Both the position numbers and the translations under genes were made by a program. A DNA stretch of 64,000 nucleotides, from NCBI RefSeq assembly GCF_027244095.1, contig NC_069662.1, forward strand, positions 11,868,501 through 11,932,500, given 5' to 3'. Below are positions 10,871 through 22,075 of this stretch, in pieces; position 1 is the first letter of the stretch, and each line of letters starts with the position of its first letter. Source of the DNA: Hemicordylus capensis (Eukaryota > Chordata > Lepidosauria > Squamata > Cordylidae). The notes under the pieces are model-generated. The model did no database searches. It was not told the origin of the DNA and saw only the letters and a program-made list of their open reading frames with translations.

Positions 10871-11013
10871 CATTATTTAAATAAATAAATAAATAAATAA
10901 ATAGGTAGGTAGGTAGGTAGGTAGGTAGGTTCTTTCGCTTTTTATATTTTTTCAGTTTAATTTGTTTAATTTTATTATATATATTTGTTTGTTTGTTTGT
11001 TTGTTTGTTTGAT
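10871..11013. repeat. microsatellites (AAAT)n, (GGTA)n, (GTTT)n
   Basis: AAAT runs at about 10874-10903, GGTA at 10902-10930, and GTTT at 10985-11011, the last being the tail of the adjacent minus-strand element. Confidence 0.85.
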
Positions 11014-11250
11014 TTCTATACCCCTCTTCCAAAAATGGCTCAGGGCAGTTTACACGGAGAAATAATAAATAAATAAGATGGATCCCTGTCCCCAAAGGGC
11101 TCACAATCTAAAAAGAAACATAAGATATTTATGTTTTAGTGGTTTGTTTTAATTGTAAACCGCCCTGAGCCATTCTGGAAGGGCGGTATATAAATCAAAT
11201 CAAATAAATAAATAAATAAATACATAAGATAGACACCATCTTGTATCTAT
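11012..11250 (-). mobile_element. L2-tailed short retroelement, minus, interrupted
   Basis: TATACCCCTCTTCCAAAAAT and GGGCTCACAATCTAAAAAGA at the left, and AGACACCATCTTG at the right, are one element split by a younger insertion at 11128-11221. Confidence 0.7.
11128..11221 (+). mobile_element. L2 3' tail, nested, with 10-bp target duplication
   Basis: A 94-bp 5'-truncated tail (TAAACCGCCCTGAGCCATTC, GGGCGGTATATAAATC, AAATAAAT run) flanked by identical ACATAAGATA at 11118-11127 and 11222-11231, a classic retrotransposition signature. Confidence 0.85.
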
Positions 11251-11330
11251 TTAATCGTTGTGAGCCACCCTGTGCAGTAGTGCACTGGAGGGGTGCACTA
11301 TAAATATTTAAAATAAATAAATAAATTCAT
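11251..11330 (+). mobile_element. L2-subfamily 3' tail
   Basis: GTGCACTGGAGGGGTGCACT followed by ATAAATATTTAAAATAAATA. The same tail type ends the LINE at 35955-36490 and lies inverted at 23790-23910. Confidence 0.55.
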
Positions 11331-11646
11331 ATGTGTATACAATTATGAGAAGGGATCCACTTATCCCACTTGAGGGATAGATTTTTCATAGAGATGATTG
11401 CGACTTGGCTTGTTTCTAAAACCTCCTCATGCGGTAGCTGCTGTTGCTAAAAATAAATAAATAAATAACCTGCCAGTTTTTTTAGTTGCTGAACCATTAA
11501 AAAACTATCTTATTGCAAGTCAGACTTTAAAGCCATCAAGACCAGAGTTATTTAGAAAGCCAATATTGTTTTGGATAAATAGGGCTGGAAGCAGATTAAC
11601 TCTTTCATTTTTTTTTTTCAGCTAGAACTGTTCACAAGCTCTCAGC

Positions 11647-12639
11647 ATGAATGGATCAACCATTACAGAGTTCATTTTGCTGGGCTTCTCCTGCTCCCGC
11701 ACTGCCCAACTCTTCATTTTTGCACTGGTCTCGGCCTGCTACACCACCATCCTTCTGGGCAATGTTCTGATCATGTTGACTGTGTGGTCAGAGCCTCAGC
11801 TCTTCCAATGCCCCATGTATTTCTTCCTCGCCAGTCTATCCCTCATTGATATGTCTTTGGGCTCAGTAGCAGCTCCAAAGTTAGTGACTGATTTGTTGAA
11901 CAATGGGGGTACCATTTCCTATGTGGGCTGTATAGCTCAGATATTTGGTCTCCACCTCTTTGCGGGTGCAGAGATGTTTCTCCTCACCCTCATGGCCTAC
12001 GATCGCTACGTAGCCATTTGCCACCCACTGAGGTACACGACCATCATGAATCAGCAATGTTGCTTCCGTCTCCTCATGCTTTGCTGGATCGGAGCCTTCA
12101 TTCATTCCACTTTCCACATGGTGGTGCTTGCCCAGCTCCCATTCTGTGGGCCCAACATGCTAAACAATTTCTTCTGTGACATCCCCCAGGTAATCAAGTT
12201 GGCCTGCTCAGACATCTATGTTGCTGAGATACTCATATTGTTCAATGACAGCCTGGTAACTCTCCCCTGCTTTCTGAGCTTGCTGGTATCATACGTGACC
12301 ATCTTGGCTACCTTCTGTGGCCGTTTTGGAAAGAGCAGCAGGAAGACCTTGTCCACCTGCAGTTCCCACCTGACAGTAGTTGGCTTGTTCTATATGCCCA
12401 TTGTCTTTGTCTATATCAAGCCCTCTTCCCACTCCCAGCTGGAGAAGATGGCCTCTGTGTTCTACATGGTGGTCACCCCTGCCCTCAATCCCTTGATCTA
12501 CTCTCTGAGGAACCAAGAAATGAAGGGAGCCATCGGGAAGCTGAAAAGGAAGTGCAAGCTCTTTCTGCTGCCTTCAGGGGACCAAATGTGTGAAATTTCC
12601 TTTTCTTACCAAAGACATTGTTGTGCATATGAATGCTAA
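11647..12639 (+). CDS. olfactory receptor 2, OR family 4-like (subgroup A)
   Basis: A 330-residue odorant receptor colinear with receptor 1 without gaps. It shows the NGS sequon at 2-4, PMYFFLASLSL at 56-66, Cys95/Cys177, MAYDRYVAIC at 116-125, SY at 215-216, KTLSTCSSHL at 233-242 and PALNPLIYSLRNQ at 278-290. EL2 has NNFFCDIPQVIKLACSD. Differences from receptor 1 cluster in TM3 (GCIAQIFGLHLFAGAEM), the start of TM4 (RLLMLCWIGAF), EL2 and TM5 (ILILFNDSL), positions that commonly shape the odorant pocket. The tail ends HCCAYEC. The acceptor is at 11625 after a T-rich tract, 21 bases before the ATG, a little longer than in the others. The inferred 5' exon ends at 5374, giving a 6.25-kb intron. 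Intact. Confidence 0.96.
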   Translation: MNGSTITEFILLGFSCSRTAQLFIFALVSACYTTILLGNVLIMLTVWSEPQLFQCPMYFFLASLSLIDMSLGSVAAPKLVTDLLNNGGTISYVGCIAQIFGLHLFAGAEMFLLTLMAYDRYVAICHPLRYTTIMNQQCCFRLLMLCWIGAFIHSTFHMVVLAQLPFCGPNMLNNFFCDIPQVIKLACSDIYVAEILILFNDSLVTLPCFLSLLVSYVTILATFCGRFGKSSRKTLSTCSSHLTVVGLFYMPIVFVYIKPSSHSQLEKMASVFYMVVTPALNPLIYSLRNQEMKGAIGKLKRKCKLFLLPSGDQMCEISFSYQRHCCAYEC

Positions 12640-13989
12640 GGTTCATGAGCTTTAGGTTTCTTGCAAATTTATTAAATGCTGATATGTTGTTAGTGGAGAT
12701 TACCTTGCAAAATTATTATTGATGAGATGGTTAGTATTGCGTTTTTTGTTATGCTATTTATTGTAATTATTCATTTGAATGTATTTGATTGGATTGGAAG
12801 ATTGTAGAATCTGATCTTTGTTATGTCATATTGTCACTTTGGTATTCCTGTGGTTTGTAAATTCTCCACACATTTAATATTTCTTGTTGGAATATTGTTC
12901 ATGCCTTTTGGTTATTAATTCAGGAATATCAGAGTGGCCCATTACAAGAGTTACAAATCAAACCAATGTGCCTTTTCAACTATACAGCCATGCACCCGAA
13001 CCCCATACACTTGTGCAGCTCTCCAAATGCATAATGCACATATTAGAGCCATTCACACGATCATAGTCCGGGAAGGAGATGCCTCCTACCCTAATTTGGG
13101 AGCCATGCACACACCCATTTGCAGACTGTCTCTCAGTTAAAACCAAGGCTGGAGATGCCTTCCTTGCTTTTGTGCTATGCAGCGGCTGGGTCAGAGAGAT
13201 TTCCCACTTATTTCATTCAGCAGCTGGGTAGAGCTGTTGGGTAAGCAGGGCTGGCCTGCCCAATAAGTGAGCTAAGTGTCTGGGACCCAGGGTCACCACA
13301 TGGGACCCATGGTCATCAGCCATGCTTGCAGGGTGACGGTGGCTGAGGGTGGGGAATGAGGAACATCTGTATGCTTGCCCACCCTCCTCGCTACCATTGC
13401 CACTGCCTCCATTTGCTTCTTTCACAGTAAGTGCAGGCTGCAGCAGTGATGGTGGTGAGGAGGATAGGTGAATGAATAGGTGGGTGTTCCCCATGGCCCA
13501 CCTGCCCACTCTCTCTCTGCACTACCTCCGCAACTCTGTGGTTAAAGGCAGTGGCAATGAAGGCAGGCACACACTCCACACGTTGCCTGTCCACCCATCT
13601 GCCCTACTCCTCTGTGTTTAACCATGGTGAAGGCTTTGCCCAGGAGGGAGCCTGGGTGGGCAGTGGGGTCACTTGGGCCCACCTCAGTGGACTCCACTGG
13701 GGTTGCCCTTGATAGCCCTTTGGGTGGGGGAGGATCTTACCCACCTGCTGTTTAGCACAACGTCATGGATGGAGCTTCTGATTTTGATATGCAAACCAAT
13801 TGTAATTGTTAGTTCTGGTTTATTTTGATTGGATTAAAAGATTGTAGGATGTCATCGTGTTTATGTGGTTTGTAAAATGTTCTGAATACTATACCAAAAA
13901 ACAAGAAATGATTGTAAGAACTAATCAACCTACTTTCCTTTCACTATAGTTTTAATTGATAATTGGAATATTCAAATTAATGTAGTTTC
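12640..13989 (+). other. 3' flank of receptor 2
   Basis: Begins with the conserved receptor 3' flank, repeated near 13800-13905. Between them is a GC-richer insert (about 13140-13750; GGGACCCAGGGTCACCAC) that I cannot classify. It may be a decayed DNA transposon but no paired ends were found. No gene. Confidence 0.4.
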
Positions 13990-15155
13990 TGTTGTTCAAT
14001 ACCAAATGCAATATGCAGGATACAGTAAATGAGTAGTCACGAGAGCCCCACATCTGTAAGAACAGAGTGTACCATGCGTCATTGGAGGATGGCAATGAGA
14101 TAATGACATCATTATAAAACACACCATTGAAATGTCCCTTTGTGGTACTACAACTATACTAAATTTCATCCAAATTTGTCCAGGCATCGCAAAGTTGTAC
14201 GGGGGAACACATGCACAGCTGCCATCTTGAAAAGTGATTAATTTCTGTTCTGTGATTTCTAAAATGGGATATCAAGGTTTAATATCCCCTCCAATCCTAA
14301 CATGTATACCATATTTGGTGCAAATCGGTTCAACAGTTCACATGTTAGCCCACTTCCATGTCAAATGTTCAAGCATCTGCCACCTTGAACCATTGTGGAT
14401 GACAGCATCACAAAATATTCCATTCAAGTTTCCCTGTGTGGCACTACAAACTGTACCGGGTTTGGTTAAATTGGTTCAGGCATTGTGAAATTGTTGGGGG
14501 GCACACACATAAGGATGGATGGACACACAGACACACACATGGACAGCAAGGGGACTCATAAAGCTACTTTGCATGAGGAAGATAGGCTAAAAACTCTCCC
14601 TTCAAATGTCCCTATGGGGCAGTACAAACTGTACCACATCTGGTCCAATTTTGTCCAGGTGATGATCCAAAAGTTATGAGGGTGGAAGACACATGTTTGG
14701 TGCAAATTGGTTAGCTGGTCCACATTTTAGCAAGCTTCAAATGTTTAGGTGACCACCATCTTGAACTGGAGGGGATGACATCATCATAAAGTATGCCATT
14801 GAGGTCTCCCTATGTGGCACTACAACTCTTACAACTTTTGTCCTACCCCATCCAGGCATTGCGAAGGTGTCAGGGGAATGCACACATGTACACAGCCAGA
14901 TGGATGGTCAGAAGGACACATGGATGGACAGACACATGGATGGACACACGGACACACACAGAGACAACAAAGCATTCTCTTGAGGCTCATTTCCATGACA
15001 CCATAGAAATGTCTCTATGGGGCACTGCAACTGTACTGCATTTGATCCAAATTGGACCAGGCTTTGCAAAGTTGTTAGGGGACACACACGTGTGCATGAG
15101 CATACACACGCAGAAAGGGACCAACATACACATGGGCATCAGGGGGATCTCGTAA
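13990..15155 (+). repeat. degenerate tandem array, about five units of 200-320 bp
   Basis: Each unit has a TGTCCCT.TG.GG.(A/G)CTACAA core (about 14128, 14430, 14608, 14806, 15008), a CAGGCATTGC.AA.TTGT block, then a run of ACACA/GGACAGA. Units differ by many substitutions, so the array is old. Single units also lie at 2549-3115. Confidence 0.6.
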
Positions 15156-15159
15156 GAGA

Positions 15160-15250
15160 GTTAGTGTCATATAGTAGCTAGATTGGATTCAAACTGGAGA
15201 AACAGATTATTCAGGTCCTTGCACAGATGAATAGCCCTGAGCAAGTTGAT
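15160..15250 (+). repeat. co-duplicated SINE relic, unit 3 (in three pieces)
   Basis: TAGCTAGATTGGATTCAAAC and onward matches 4608-4700. The relic resumes at 15618-15676 (TATCTAGCAGTCTAATC) and again at 17655-17720 (CTGGACTCCTTGGAAGAAGG), split by two later insertions. Confidence 0.65.
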
Positions 15251-15617
15251 GAGGTGGTTCTCACGACTGCCAAAGAGCGGGCTAAGAGCCTAGCCTGCTT
15301 TTTGGCGGTCATGTGCTGCAACAGGAGCCACGCGGCTCCTGGCAGCAAACTCTGCTAATTCCCCCTCCCCATAGGTCGTGTGTCACGGCTCCGCGCCACG
15401 GCAACACATGAGGAGACCCATGGCTGGGAGTCTTCTTGCAGCCTCCTGGGCTCAGGGGTCTCTCCAGGATGCCTGGCACTTCTGGGGTCAGCCCCCGCTG
15501 GCTCCATGACGAAGTTGGCAGTCGTGTGGGCGGCCAATCCATCCACCCAGGACTTCCTGCCTGCTCGTCTGCAGCTAAGCCCGCTCTCCCAGCACTCCCC
15601 CTAGAGGCAAGTCTCAC
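15251..15617. mobile_element. GC-rich insertion, unclassified
   Basis: A 367-bp GC-rich segment between GTTGAT and TATCTAGC, absent at the paralogous points near 4682 and 28377. Near-direct repeats GAGGTGGTTCTCAC and GAGGCAAGTCTCAC lie at its two ends. It is probably a non-autonomous DNA element. Confidence 0.45.
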
Positions 15618-15949
15618 TATCTAGCAGTCTAATCTATCTGACAAAGTTGTTTTAAGTAGGCATAATTGTGCTTCTTATTCTTCTCAGTTGATGCTGCCTG
15701 AGGAAGTGGACAAGATCCTGGGCAGTGTGTGGGAAACATCGTGAGCTCTGGACCCTTCTCCTTCATGGCTAATAAAATCTGTTAGGGAAGGTACAGGCAG
15801 GTAGATGAAACCTATAATCAACGATTCATTAATGGAGGGCAAGATACCATCTAGCCTCAAACAAGCAGTGGTAAGACCATTACTAAAAGAGCCCTCCCTT
15901 GATCCCTCCAACCTTGATAACTACCAGATTGATTCAAATCTAGCCAGAC

Positions 15950-16080
15950 CAGGCCTGTTCAACTTTGCCCCCCAGCTGGTTTTAGACTACAACTCTCATA
16001 ATCCCCAGCCACAGTGGCCAATAGCCAGGGAATGTGGGAGTTGTAGGCCAACATCTGCAGGCGGGCTGAAGCCAAGCAGC
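15950..16080. mobile_element. palindromic MITE inside the L2
   Basis: CCAGGCCTGTTCAACTTTGC with GACTACAACTCTCATAATCC at left, and the inverted GGGAGTTGTAGGCCAACATC with GGGCTGAAGCCAAGCAGCCC at right. It splits the LINE reading frame between NLDNY and the FQSGF motif. Confidence 0.7.
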
Positions 16081-17105
16081 CCTTATCTAGACACTTTTCA
16101 GTCTGGCTTTCCCCCTGAGTTTGGGACTGAAAATGCCTTGGTCACCCTGGTGAATGACCTTCACTTGGAACTAGACAGGGGGTGTGTGTCCCTGTTGGTT
16201 CTGCTAGATCTCTCAACTGTGTTTGATACCATCAACCATGGAAGCCTTCAAGACCACTCTCAGGTATAGGAATCAGAGCGGTGCCTTAGAGTGAGTCCAG
16301 TCCTTTCTTGGGAGAAAGTGCCAGAAGGTGGTGCTTGAGGACTGATGCCTTGGCCTCTGGCCTCTGGGGTCTTGCGAGGCTCAGTTTTGTCCCCTCCATG
16401 CTGTTTAACATCTACCGGAAACTGTTGGGAGAGGTCATCAGAGGTTTGGATCAAAGTGTCATCAATATGCAGATGACACTCAGCACTGCCTCCTTATATC
16501 AGATCCTAGGAAAGCCATTGATGTACTGAACTGGGGGCTGGAGGCAGTGATGGGCTGGATGTGGGCTAGCAAACTGAGGTTAAGCCAGACAAGATGGAGA
16601 TGCTGTTTGTCAGTAGGAAAGCCGATCAGGATGGGGGGATTCAATCATTTCTGGATAGGGTTGTACTTCCTTTGAAAGAGCAAGTGCGCAGCTTGGGGGT
16701 ATTGCTGGACCCAACTCTGGTTTTGGATGCCCTGGTGGAGATGGTAGCTAGGGTTCTTTTTGGAACTGCTCACATGGAACACATTACATCTATTTTGAAA
16801 GAGCTGCACTGGCTGCTAATTTGTTTCCGGATCCAATTCAAGTTGCTGGATATTACCTTTAAAATCCTGAATCATTTGGGCCCTGGATATCTGAAGGACA
16901 GCCTGCTCCCATAGGTTTCTACCTATTCAACAAGGTCATTAGAGGGGGCTTTGCTCCATGTGCAACATTGAGAGAGGCTAAATTTGTGTGTATGCAGGAC
17001 AGGGCCTTTTTTGTTGTTGCCCTCAGACTCTGGAATGTTCTCCAAGTGAGTGTCCACACTTTGACATTTGTGGCTGCTTTTAAAACCACCACCACCACCT
17101 TTTCA

Positions 17106-17450
17106 TTTATTCAGGCTTTTACCGCTTAGGGGTTGTCAGGTTTCTCAGCTCTCCTGCTATGTGCCAAGTTAGCAGGGGTAACTTTGCCAGGTTACCCCTG
17201 CTAACTTGGCAAAGAGGCACCTTTTAACGTGGTGATGCTCTTTATTTAGCAGGGGGAGAGTAACTCTCCCTGTCCACCACAGTACCTCTAGTGACTGTTG
17301 CTGGTGTCTATCTTATGTTTCTTTTTAGATTGTGAGCTCTTCGGGGACCGGGTTCCATCTTATTTGTTTGTTATTTCTCTGTGTAAACCACCCTGAGCCA
17401 TTTTTGGAAGAGTGGTATAGAAATTGAATGAATGAATGAATGAATGAATG
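17106..17450 (+). mobile_element. L2-tailed short retroelement with 5' hairpin
   Basis: Same family as 5714-6027. Its head holds a perfect 21-bp inverted repeat (17162-17182 and 17191-17211, loop of 8), formed from GCCAAGTTAGCAGGGGTAAC and its complement. The tail is GAATGAATG repeats. Confidence 0.7.
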
Positions 17451-17829
17451 TGTCTTTGTCTTTTACAGGTATATGGCTGTTGCTTTGGGGTGTTTTTATG
17501 GTTTTTATTGTTTTAATCAAATTTAATGTTTTAATGTGCTTTTTATGGAGTTTTATTGAATTTTAATTTTTGTAGACCACCTTCAGATAAGTTTTATGAA
17601 AAGTGGTATAGAAATTGACTTATGGATGAATGAATGAATGAATGAATGAATGAATAGGAACTGGGAAATATGCCATCCTTTCTGGACTCCTTGGAAGAAG
17701 GGCAGTAGAAAAACGATATTAAATTCTACTGGCATGGGCTCAGTTCTCAGGAGAGTCGCAGGGGAGTCCCTGCCAGTGCCTCCACATTCTAGAGTCTCAT
17801 TGTTCACAGATAGTTCAAAACTTCTTTCG

Positions 17830-18315
17830 ATCTTAATTACCCTGTTTGGGACCCAACAGCAGGGGGTGCTCTCCAGAGTGCTGACACCTTCATTACCACT
17901 AAGAAATGACATCAGGCATTGTTCACAGAGAGTGGAATCCAAGGACCTCAGATTGCAGGAGGGTTATCTACAGAGAAATTCAACGTGAGTTCTTCTCTTG
18001 GATTCAAGGTGAGGTGAAAGAACTTTAAAGGAAGCAATCATTCTCACGACGATTCCCTTTTTTCATATTTGCATGGAGGATTTTTGTCATCCAGGCACTG
18101 TATATTCTGGCTTTTAAAGGGGTATCCTGGACCTTGCTACTTTATCTCTCTCCCTTCCCATTTGATCACCTGGATTTCATGAATCTCTTTTGGTTATCCT
18201 TGCTAAACACTCTTGAAATATCACAATGCTTGGAGGATTAGTATTTCTTTGGATGAAGTATTACTAGTTCTGATGTAAAGTACCAGCAACAGATCTGCTT
18301 TGAATTGCAGAAAGA
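17830..18315 (+). promoter_or_regulatory. promoter/5'-exon module of receptor 3 (inferred)
   Basis: Second copy of the conserved module. The TATA-like site is weakened (GGTTATCTACAG near 17962). GATTCAAGGTGAGGTGAAAG near 18005 is kept, the octamer ATTTGCAT is at 18067-18074, and the donor AAGA|GTGAGT is at 18316. The motif near the start of the terminal block reads CTTTGGAT here. Confidence 0.6.
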
Positions 18316-18589
18316 GTGAGTAGGATCATCATTTTTTTTTTAACTTTAGCCCTATTCAAGCTGTCTGTACATTGTTACAATTATGATATATACCGTTACC
18401 ATTTCAGGCCAAAAACAGGGAGAGAGATTTGGTAACTATCCAATCTCAGGTTTCCTCAACCAATCTCTGAAATCTACCCAAGGAGGATTTCCTGAGTTGT
18501 GGGATGGAGGTAGTAGTGATCTTTGTCAATTTTTTGAACAATGTCGCTGCAAGTAGCATTAGGTGTTGTCTATTTTAGAAGTGGAGAGC

Positions 18590-18690
18590 TAATTTGGCAG
18601 TAGCAAGCAAGCATGTACTGACTCCTTTACCAAGCAGGATTCACCTAGATTTGCATTTAGATGTGTGGCTACATTTGAGCACTGTTTTTC
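18590..18690 (+). repeat. 5S-type SINE head relic, unit 3 intron
   Basis: Uninterrupted counterpart of 5640-5713; reads through TTCACCTAGATTTGCATTTA, the empty site for the element at 5714-6027. Confidence 0.55.
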
Positions 18691-19013
18691 AACATGTTAC
18701 CAATCTAGAAGAGCACTCCAGGAGTGCTCCCATGACACAGGCAAACTCCAAAAAGCATGTGTTTATCTTGCACATGAGCGGAAGAGTCCTGCTGCTTCGG
18801 AAGCATGGCAGCAGGGACTAGTGCTTAACTGATGTTAGGACCCCACACACTTTGTTGGTCAGGATGTCAGCCATCCATTGATTTACTTCTAGAGAAATAA
18901 AGCATATTAACCTTCTAAGTGAAGATGGGCTTGCTTGCTTGCTTTGTTTTTCAAACCTAGGTTTTATGTTTGAGACTGACAATCTAATCTTGGACTCCCA
19001 GTGATTTTCACTA
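18691..19013 (+). other. intron block A, first copy in unit 3
   Basis: CTGATGTTAGGACCCCACAC and GAGAAATAAAGCATATTAACC match unit 2 at 6900-7000. Block A continues after the LINE tail, to 19610. Confidence 0.5.
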
Positions 19014-19478
19014 AGTATGTATGTATGTATTTATGTATTTATTTGACTTCTACACCGCCCTTCCAAAAATGGCTCAGGGTGGTTTACATGAAAAGAAAAC
19101 TAAAATCAATTAACTATTAAAATCAAAAACTGTAAAAACAACATAAAACCATTGTCAAAACCATTAAAACCGTTTTTAAAACCCTGGAAAAACCAGGCCA
19201 AACCTTTACGGTTTAAGAACAGTTAAAAAAACCCTAGAAGGCAAAGCCAAGCAGATAGGTCTTAAGGGCTCTCCTGAAGTTCAAAAGTGAACTCAGATTG
19301 CAGATTACTGCCAGGAGTGCATTCCACAGCCCAGGAGCAGCCACAGAGAAGGCCCTCCTCTGAGTCGCCACAAGACATGTTGGTGGCAACAAGATGGACT
19401 TCCTCAGATGACCTTAATGTGCAGTGTGGATCGTGCAGAAGAAGGCACTCTCTAAGATAACTCAGACATAATTTGCTT
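19014..19478 (-). mobile_element. L2 3' end, minus
   Basis: TTTATTTGACTTCTACACCG and CCAAAAATGGCTCAGGGTGG at its tail, followed on the minus strand by the LINE C-terminal region. Paralogous block A copies at 7110 and 21070 lack it. Confidence 0.75.
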
Positions 19479-19803
19479 ATTAGAGCAGCAAGTACTGAAA
19501 ACACTGATTCAAACAAGCAGGAATCGAGCCAAGGGAGTCAGTATTTCCATGACTTTCTCAGTTGATTCTTTATACTCGGCTTGCACACTAATCTATTGTA
19601 CAGTCATATGTGTTTTACTGTAAAGGACTGTTCTTATGTTCATATTAAAAGTGAACCTGGGTCCAGGCCTCTCAAATGCTTGGTGCAGTCAGGAAGGGTG
19701 CTGTTGTACCGGTGTTCAGTGTAACATGTGAACATGCGTACAGTTGTATACCTATGTATACTTCATGGTATGAGTGTTGCACATAAAATGTGAATAGGGC
19801 TTT
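19479..19803 (+). other. intron blocks A (end) and C, unit 3
   Basis: GTGAACCTGGGTCCAGGCCT matches unit 2 at about 8964. A further weak copy of block C is near 23745. Confidence 0.45.
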
Positions 19804-20130
19804 CAGGGGCATAGCAAGGTCGGAGTGGGCCCAGAGACAAGATTTTAAAATGCCCCCCCCCCCTCACTGAAGCTCAGCTCATGAAGTAAAGAAAGTTTTG
19901 TAAATTGTGGATGATGCAAGTCATTTAATGGTACTAGAGAAAGACATGCTGTTCTGGTAGCTCCAGGTCTTAACACTCACATCAATTTTGGAGGATGAAT
20001 ACAACTGAAGGAAGCCCGGGCGGTTGCGTGGCTGGGGGAGTCAGTCATGTGACTTGCCTCCAGGGGCCCCCCCAAGGCAGTGGGCCCCCAGACAACTGAC
20101 TTCTCTTGCCCTATTATAGTTACGCCCCTC
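19804..20130. mobile_element. hAT-type non-autonomous transposon, whole
   Basis: Ends CAGGGGCATAGCAAGG and, inverted, GAGGGGCGTAACTATAATAG, with 8-bp target duplication AGGGCTTT at 19796-19803 and 20131-20138. The unit 2 counterpart near 9118 (TTGGGCTTTGAAG) is empty. Confidence 0.8.
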
Positions 20131-20138
20131 AGGGCTTT

Positions 20139-20744
20139 AGAACTGTGTGTTTTTGGTGGTGTGGGGGCAATATGCACCTTTCAAATTGTAAAAACTGGTT
20201 TCAAGTGAAAAATACCAGGGTACAAAGAAGTAAGAGAACACAGACAAACACAAACACACACTTACAGAAGTAGAAGCCTTCTTATAGCTGTTATTCTTTC
20301 AAGAAAAATTAGGAGTGACTGGTTTGAGAGTGGTGTGTATCACAATGCATGAGTGAGTGAGAGGAAACAGCATGGGAACTTGTGCCTCAAGTCAGAGAGA
20401 AGAGGTTGAACATGGAATTTCTACATTATATGTATAATGCCTATGAATATGGAGTCTCCACGTATCTAGCACCAGTATCGGAGGTCCTTTGTTGACTGGG
20501 AAAAGTCATTTTGCATAAATTACACTGATAGGAAAGTTCAAGAAATAAATTTTGAAGAATTTGTTCGTACATTTGTTTGTTTGTTGTGTGTTATAAAGTC
20601 ATATTCCGCAATTTCCCACAGATATAAAATTCAGTATACACAAACCTATCACCGAACATAGCTGAATGCACTGCTTTTTACACTGGAATATACTTGGGGA
20701 ATTTTAAAAAAATATTGAAGAAATTCTAAATATCAGGCTTCCTG
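20139..20744 (+). other. intron block C remainder, unit 3
   Basis: AAAAACTGGTTTCAAGTG matches 9178-9195. The rest (20400-20740) shows nothing recognisable. Confidence 0.4.
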
Positions 20745-21737
20745 ATTACTTTGTGTGAAGCAACGTGTCTCCAGTCTAACAGAGTGCTCCTGGAGGACAG
20801 GCAAACTCCAAAAAGTAGCTGAGCTCTTCCACATGAGCAGAAGAGTACTTGCGCTTTGGAAGTACTGTAGACCAATGCAGGCTAATGCTTCATTGATGTT
20901 AGGAGCACACACACTTGCTCAGTCGAGACATCAGCCATCAATTTGATTAAGTAGAGAGAAATAATGCACATCTATATTTTAAACGAGGATGAGCTTGCTT
21001 GTTTCTCCTTACTTTTTCGAATCTGGGTTTTATGTTTGAGACTGCCAATCTAATTCCAGACTGTCACTAGGTATGTACTCATTAGAGCAGCAACTGCTGA
21101 AAGTAAAGGGAGTCAGTATTTCCTGTATTATTTTCTCACTTAATTCTTTGTACTCAGCTTGCGCACAAATCCAAAATTCAGGAAGAGAGAAAGTGAAGGG
21201 CTACACGAACTTCTTCAAGACAAGGGGAAATGAGCTGAAAATCATCTGGATCCTCTGCTGCAAAGACAAGGTCAGCACAGCAATAGCACCTCTCTGGCCA
21301 CTCAGAGACCCTCCTGAGTGTCTCCTGAGAGGGAACTCTCCCCTGGCCTGTCATCCAAAGAGGTGCCACTGCTGTGCCTGCACTTGGCTTTATGAACAGC
21401 GGAGGAGCCAAGTAGTTTTTAGCTTCTGTATCCATGTGCCTCCCATTGCCCTTGACCACCTTGGGCATGTCTGATAAGGCCCCTGTCCTCCTGATAGTGA
21501 TTGGGGCCCCTTTTTAGGGAGTCTTAACTATCTAGTTTGAGAACCTCCGACCTATGGTGGTCATGCAGCTTTATGTGCAGCTAAATTACTTTGGCAGTGT
21601 AGAATGATGTCTCTGTTCCCATTCAAAGGTTTCCAACCACTGGTAAGCACCCTGAGGCACTCAAAAAATGTAGAGAGCTTTCCTAGTATCAGCTGAAGGA
21701 TGCATGATACAAAGAATGTTGGGTTGGGGGCATCTGA
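20745..21737 (+). other. intron blocks A' and B', second copies in unit 3
   Basis: TTGATGTTAGGAGCACACAC (20894) repeats block A, and CATCTGGATCCTCTGCTGC (21243) plus TTCCTAGTATCAGCTGAAGG (21682) repeat block B. Unit 3 therefore has A-C-A'-B'-D where unit 2 has A-B-C-D. Confidence 0.5.
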
Positions 21738-22075
21738 TCATGCCCAATTGGCAGCAAACCCACCTCTGGAGCCACCCTATTAAACGTGCTTGCAGAGAGG
21801 GCTGGCAGACTGTGGAGCACCTGTCCAGCTTCAGGGAGGGGAGGGGGGATCCCCTTGTGCAATGCACAGTGGGCGTTCTGGGGGACAGGGTGACGTAAGG
21901 CGATGTGTCCCAGTACCCCGATCCTCCAAGCTACTGACAGCAGCCAGCAATTGTCTGGGCAGGCAATCTGCCTACCGAATAAACAGGAATGGATCTTCTT
22001 CTGGGAGGTAAGGTTTGTAAGGCTTCCTCTCCACTGACCATGTAGCCCTTTCTCGCCGATCGTGAGAAAGGGCTT
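21738..22075. other. GC-rich segment, unclassified
   Basis: Not present at the paralogous point in unit 2 (about 8563). It ends near CCTTTCTCGCCGATCGTGAG. It may be a non-autonomous DNA element like 15251-15617. Confidence 0.35.

Larger units (their letters stand above)
15677..17653 (+). mobile_element. L2-clade LINE, 5'-truncated, with nested insertions
   Basis: Translation gives VVRPLLKEPSLDPSNLDNY, then FQSGFPPEFGTENALVTLV, LLVLLDLSTVFDTINH (palm region A with its Asp), MLFNIYRKLLGEVIRG and LHWLLICFRIQFKLLDITF, the order of an L2 reverse transcriptase. The catalytic YADD is degraded (reads near VINMQMTLS). Several frame changes and stops make it dead. It is interrupted by a MITE at 15950-16080 and a short retroelement at 17106-17450, and ends with a GAATGAATG-type tail at 17625-17653. 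It inserted in the unit 3 SINE relic. Confidence 0.8.
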
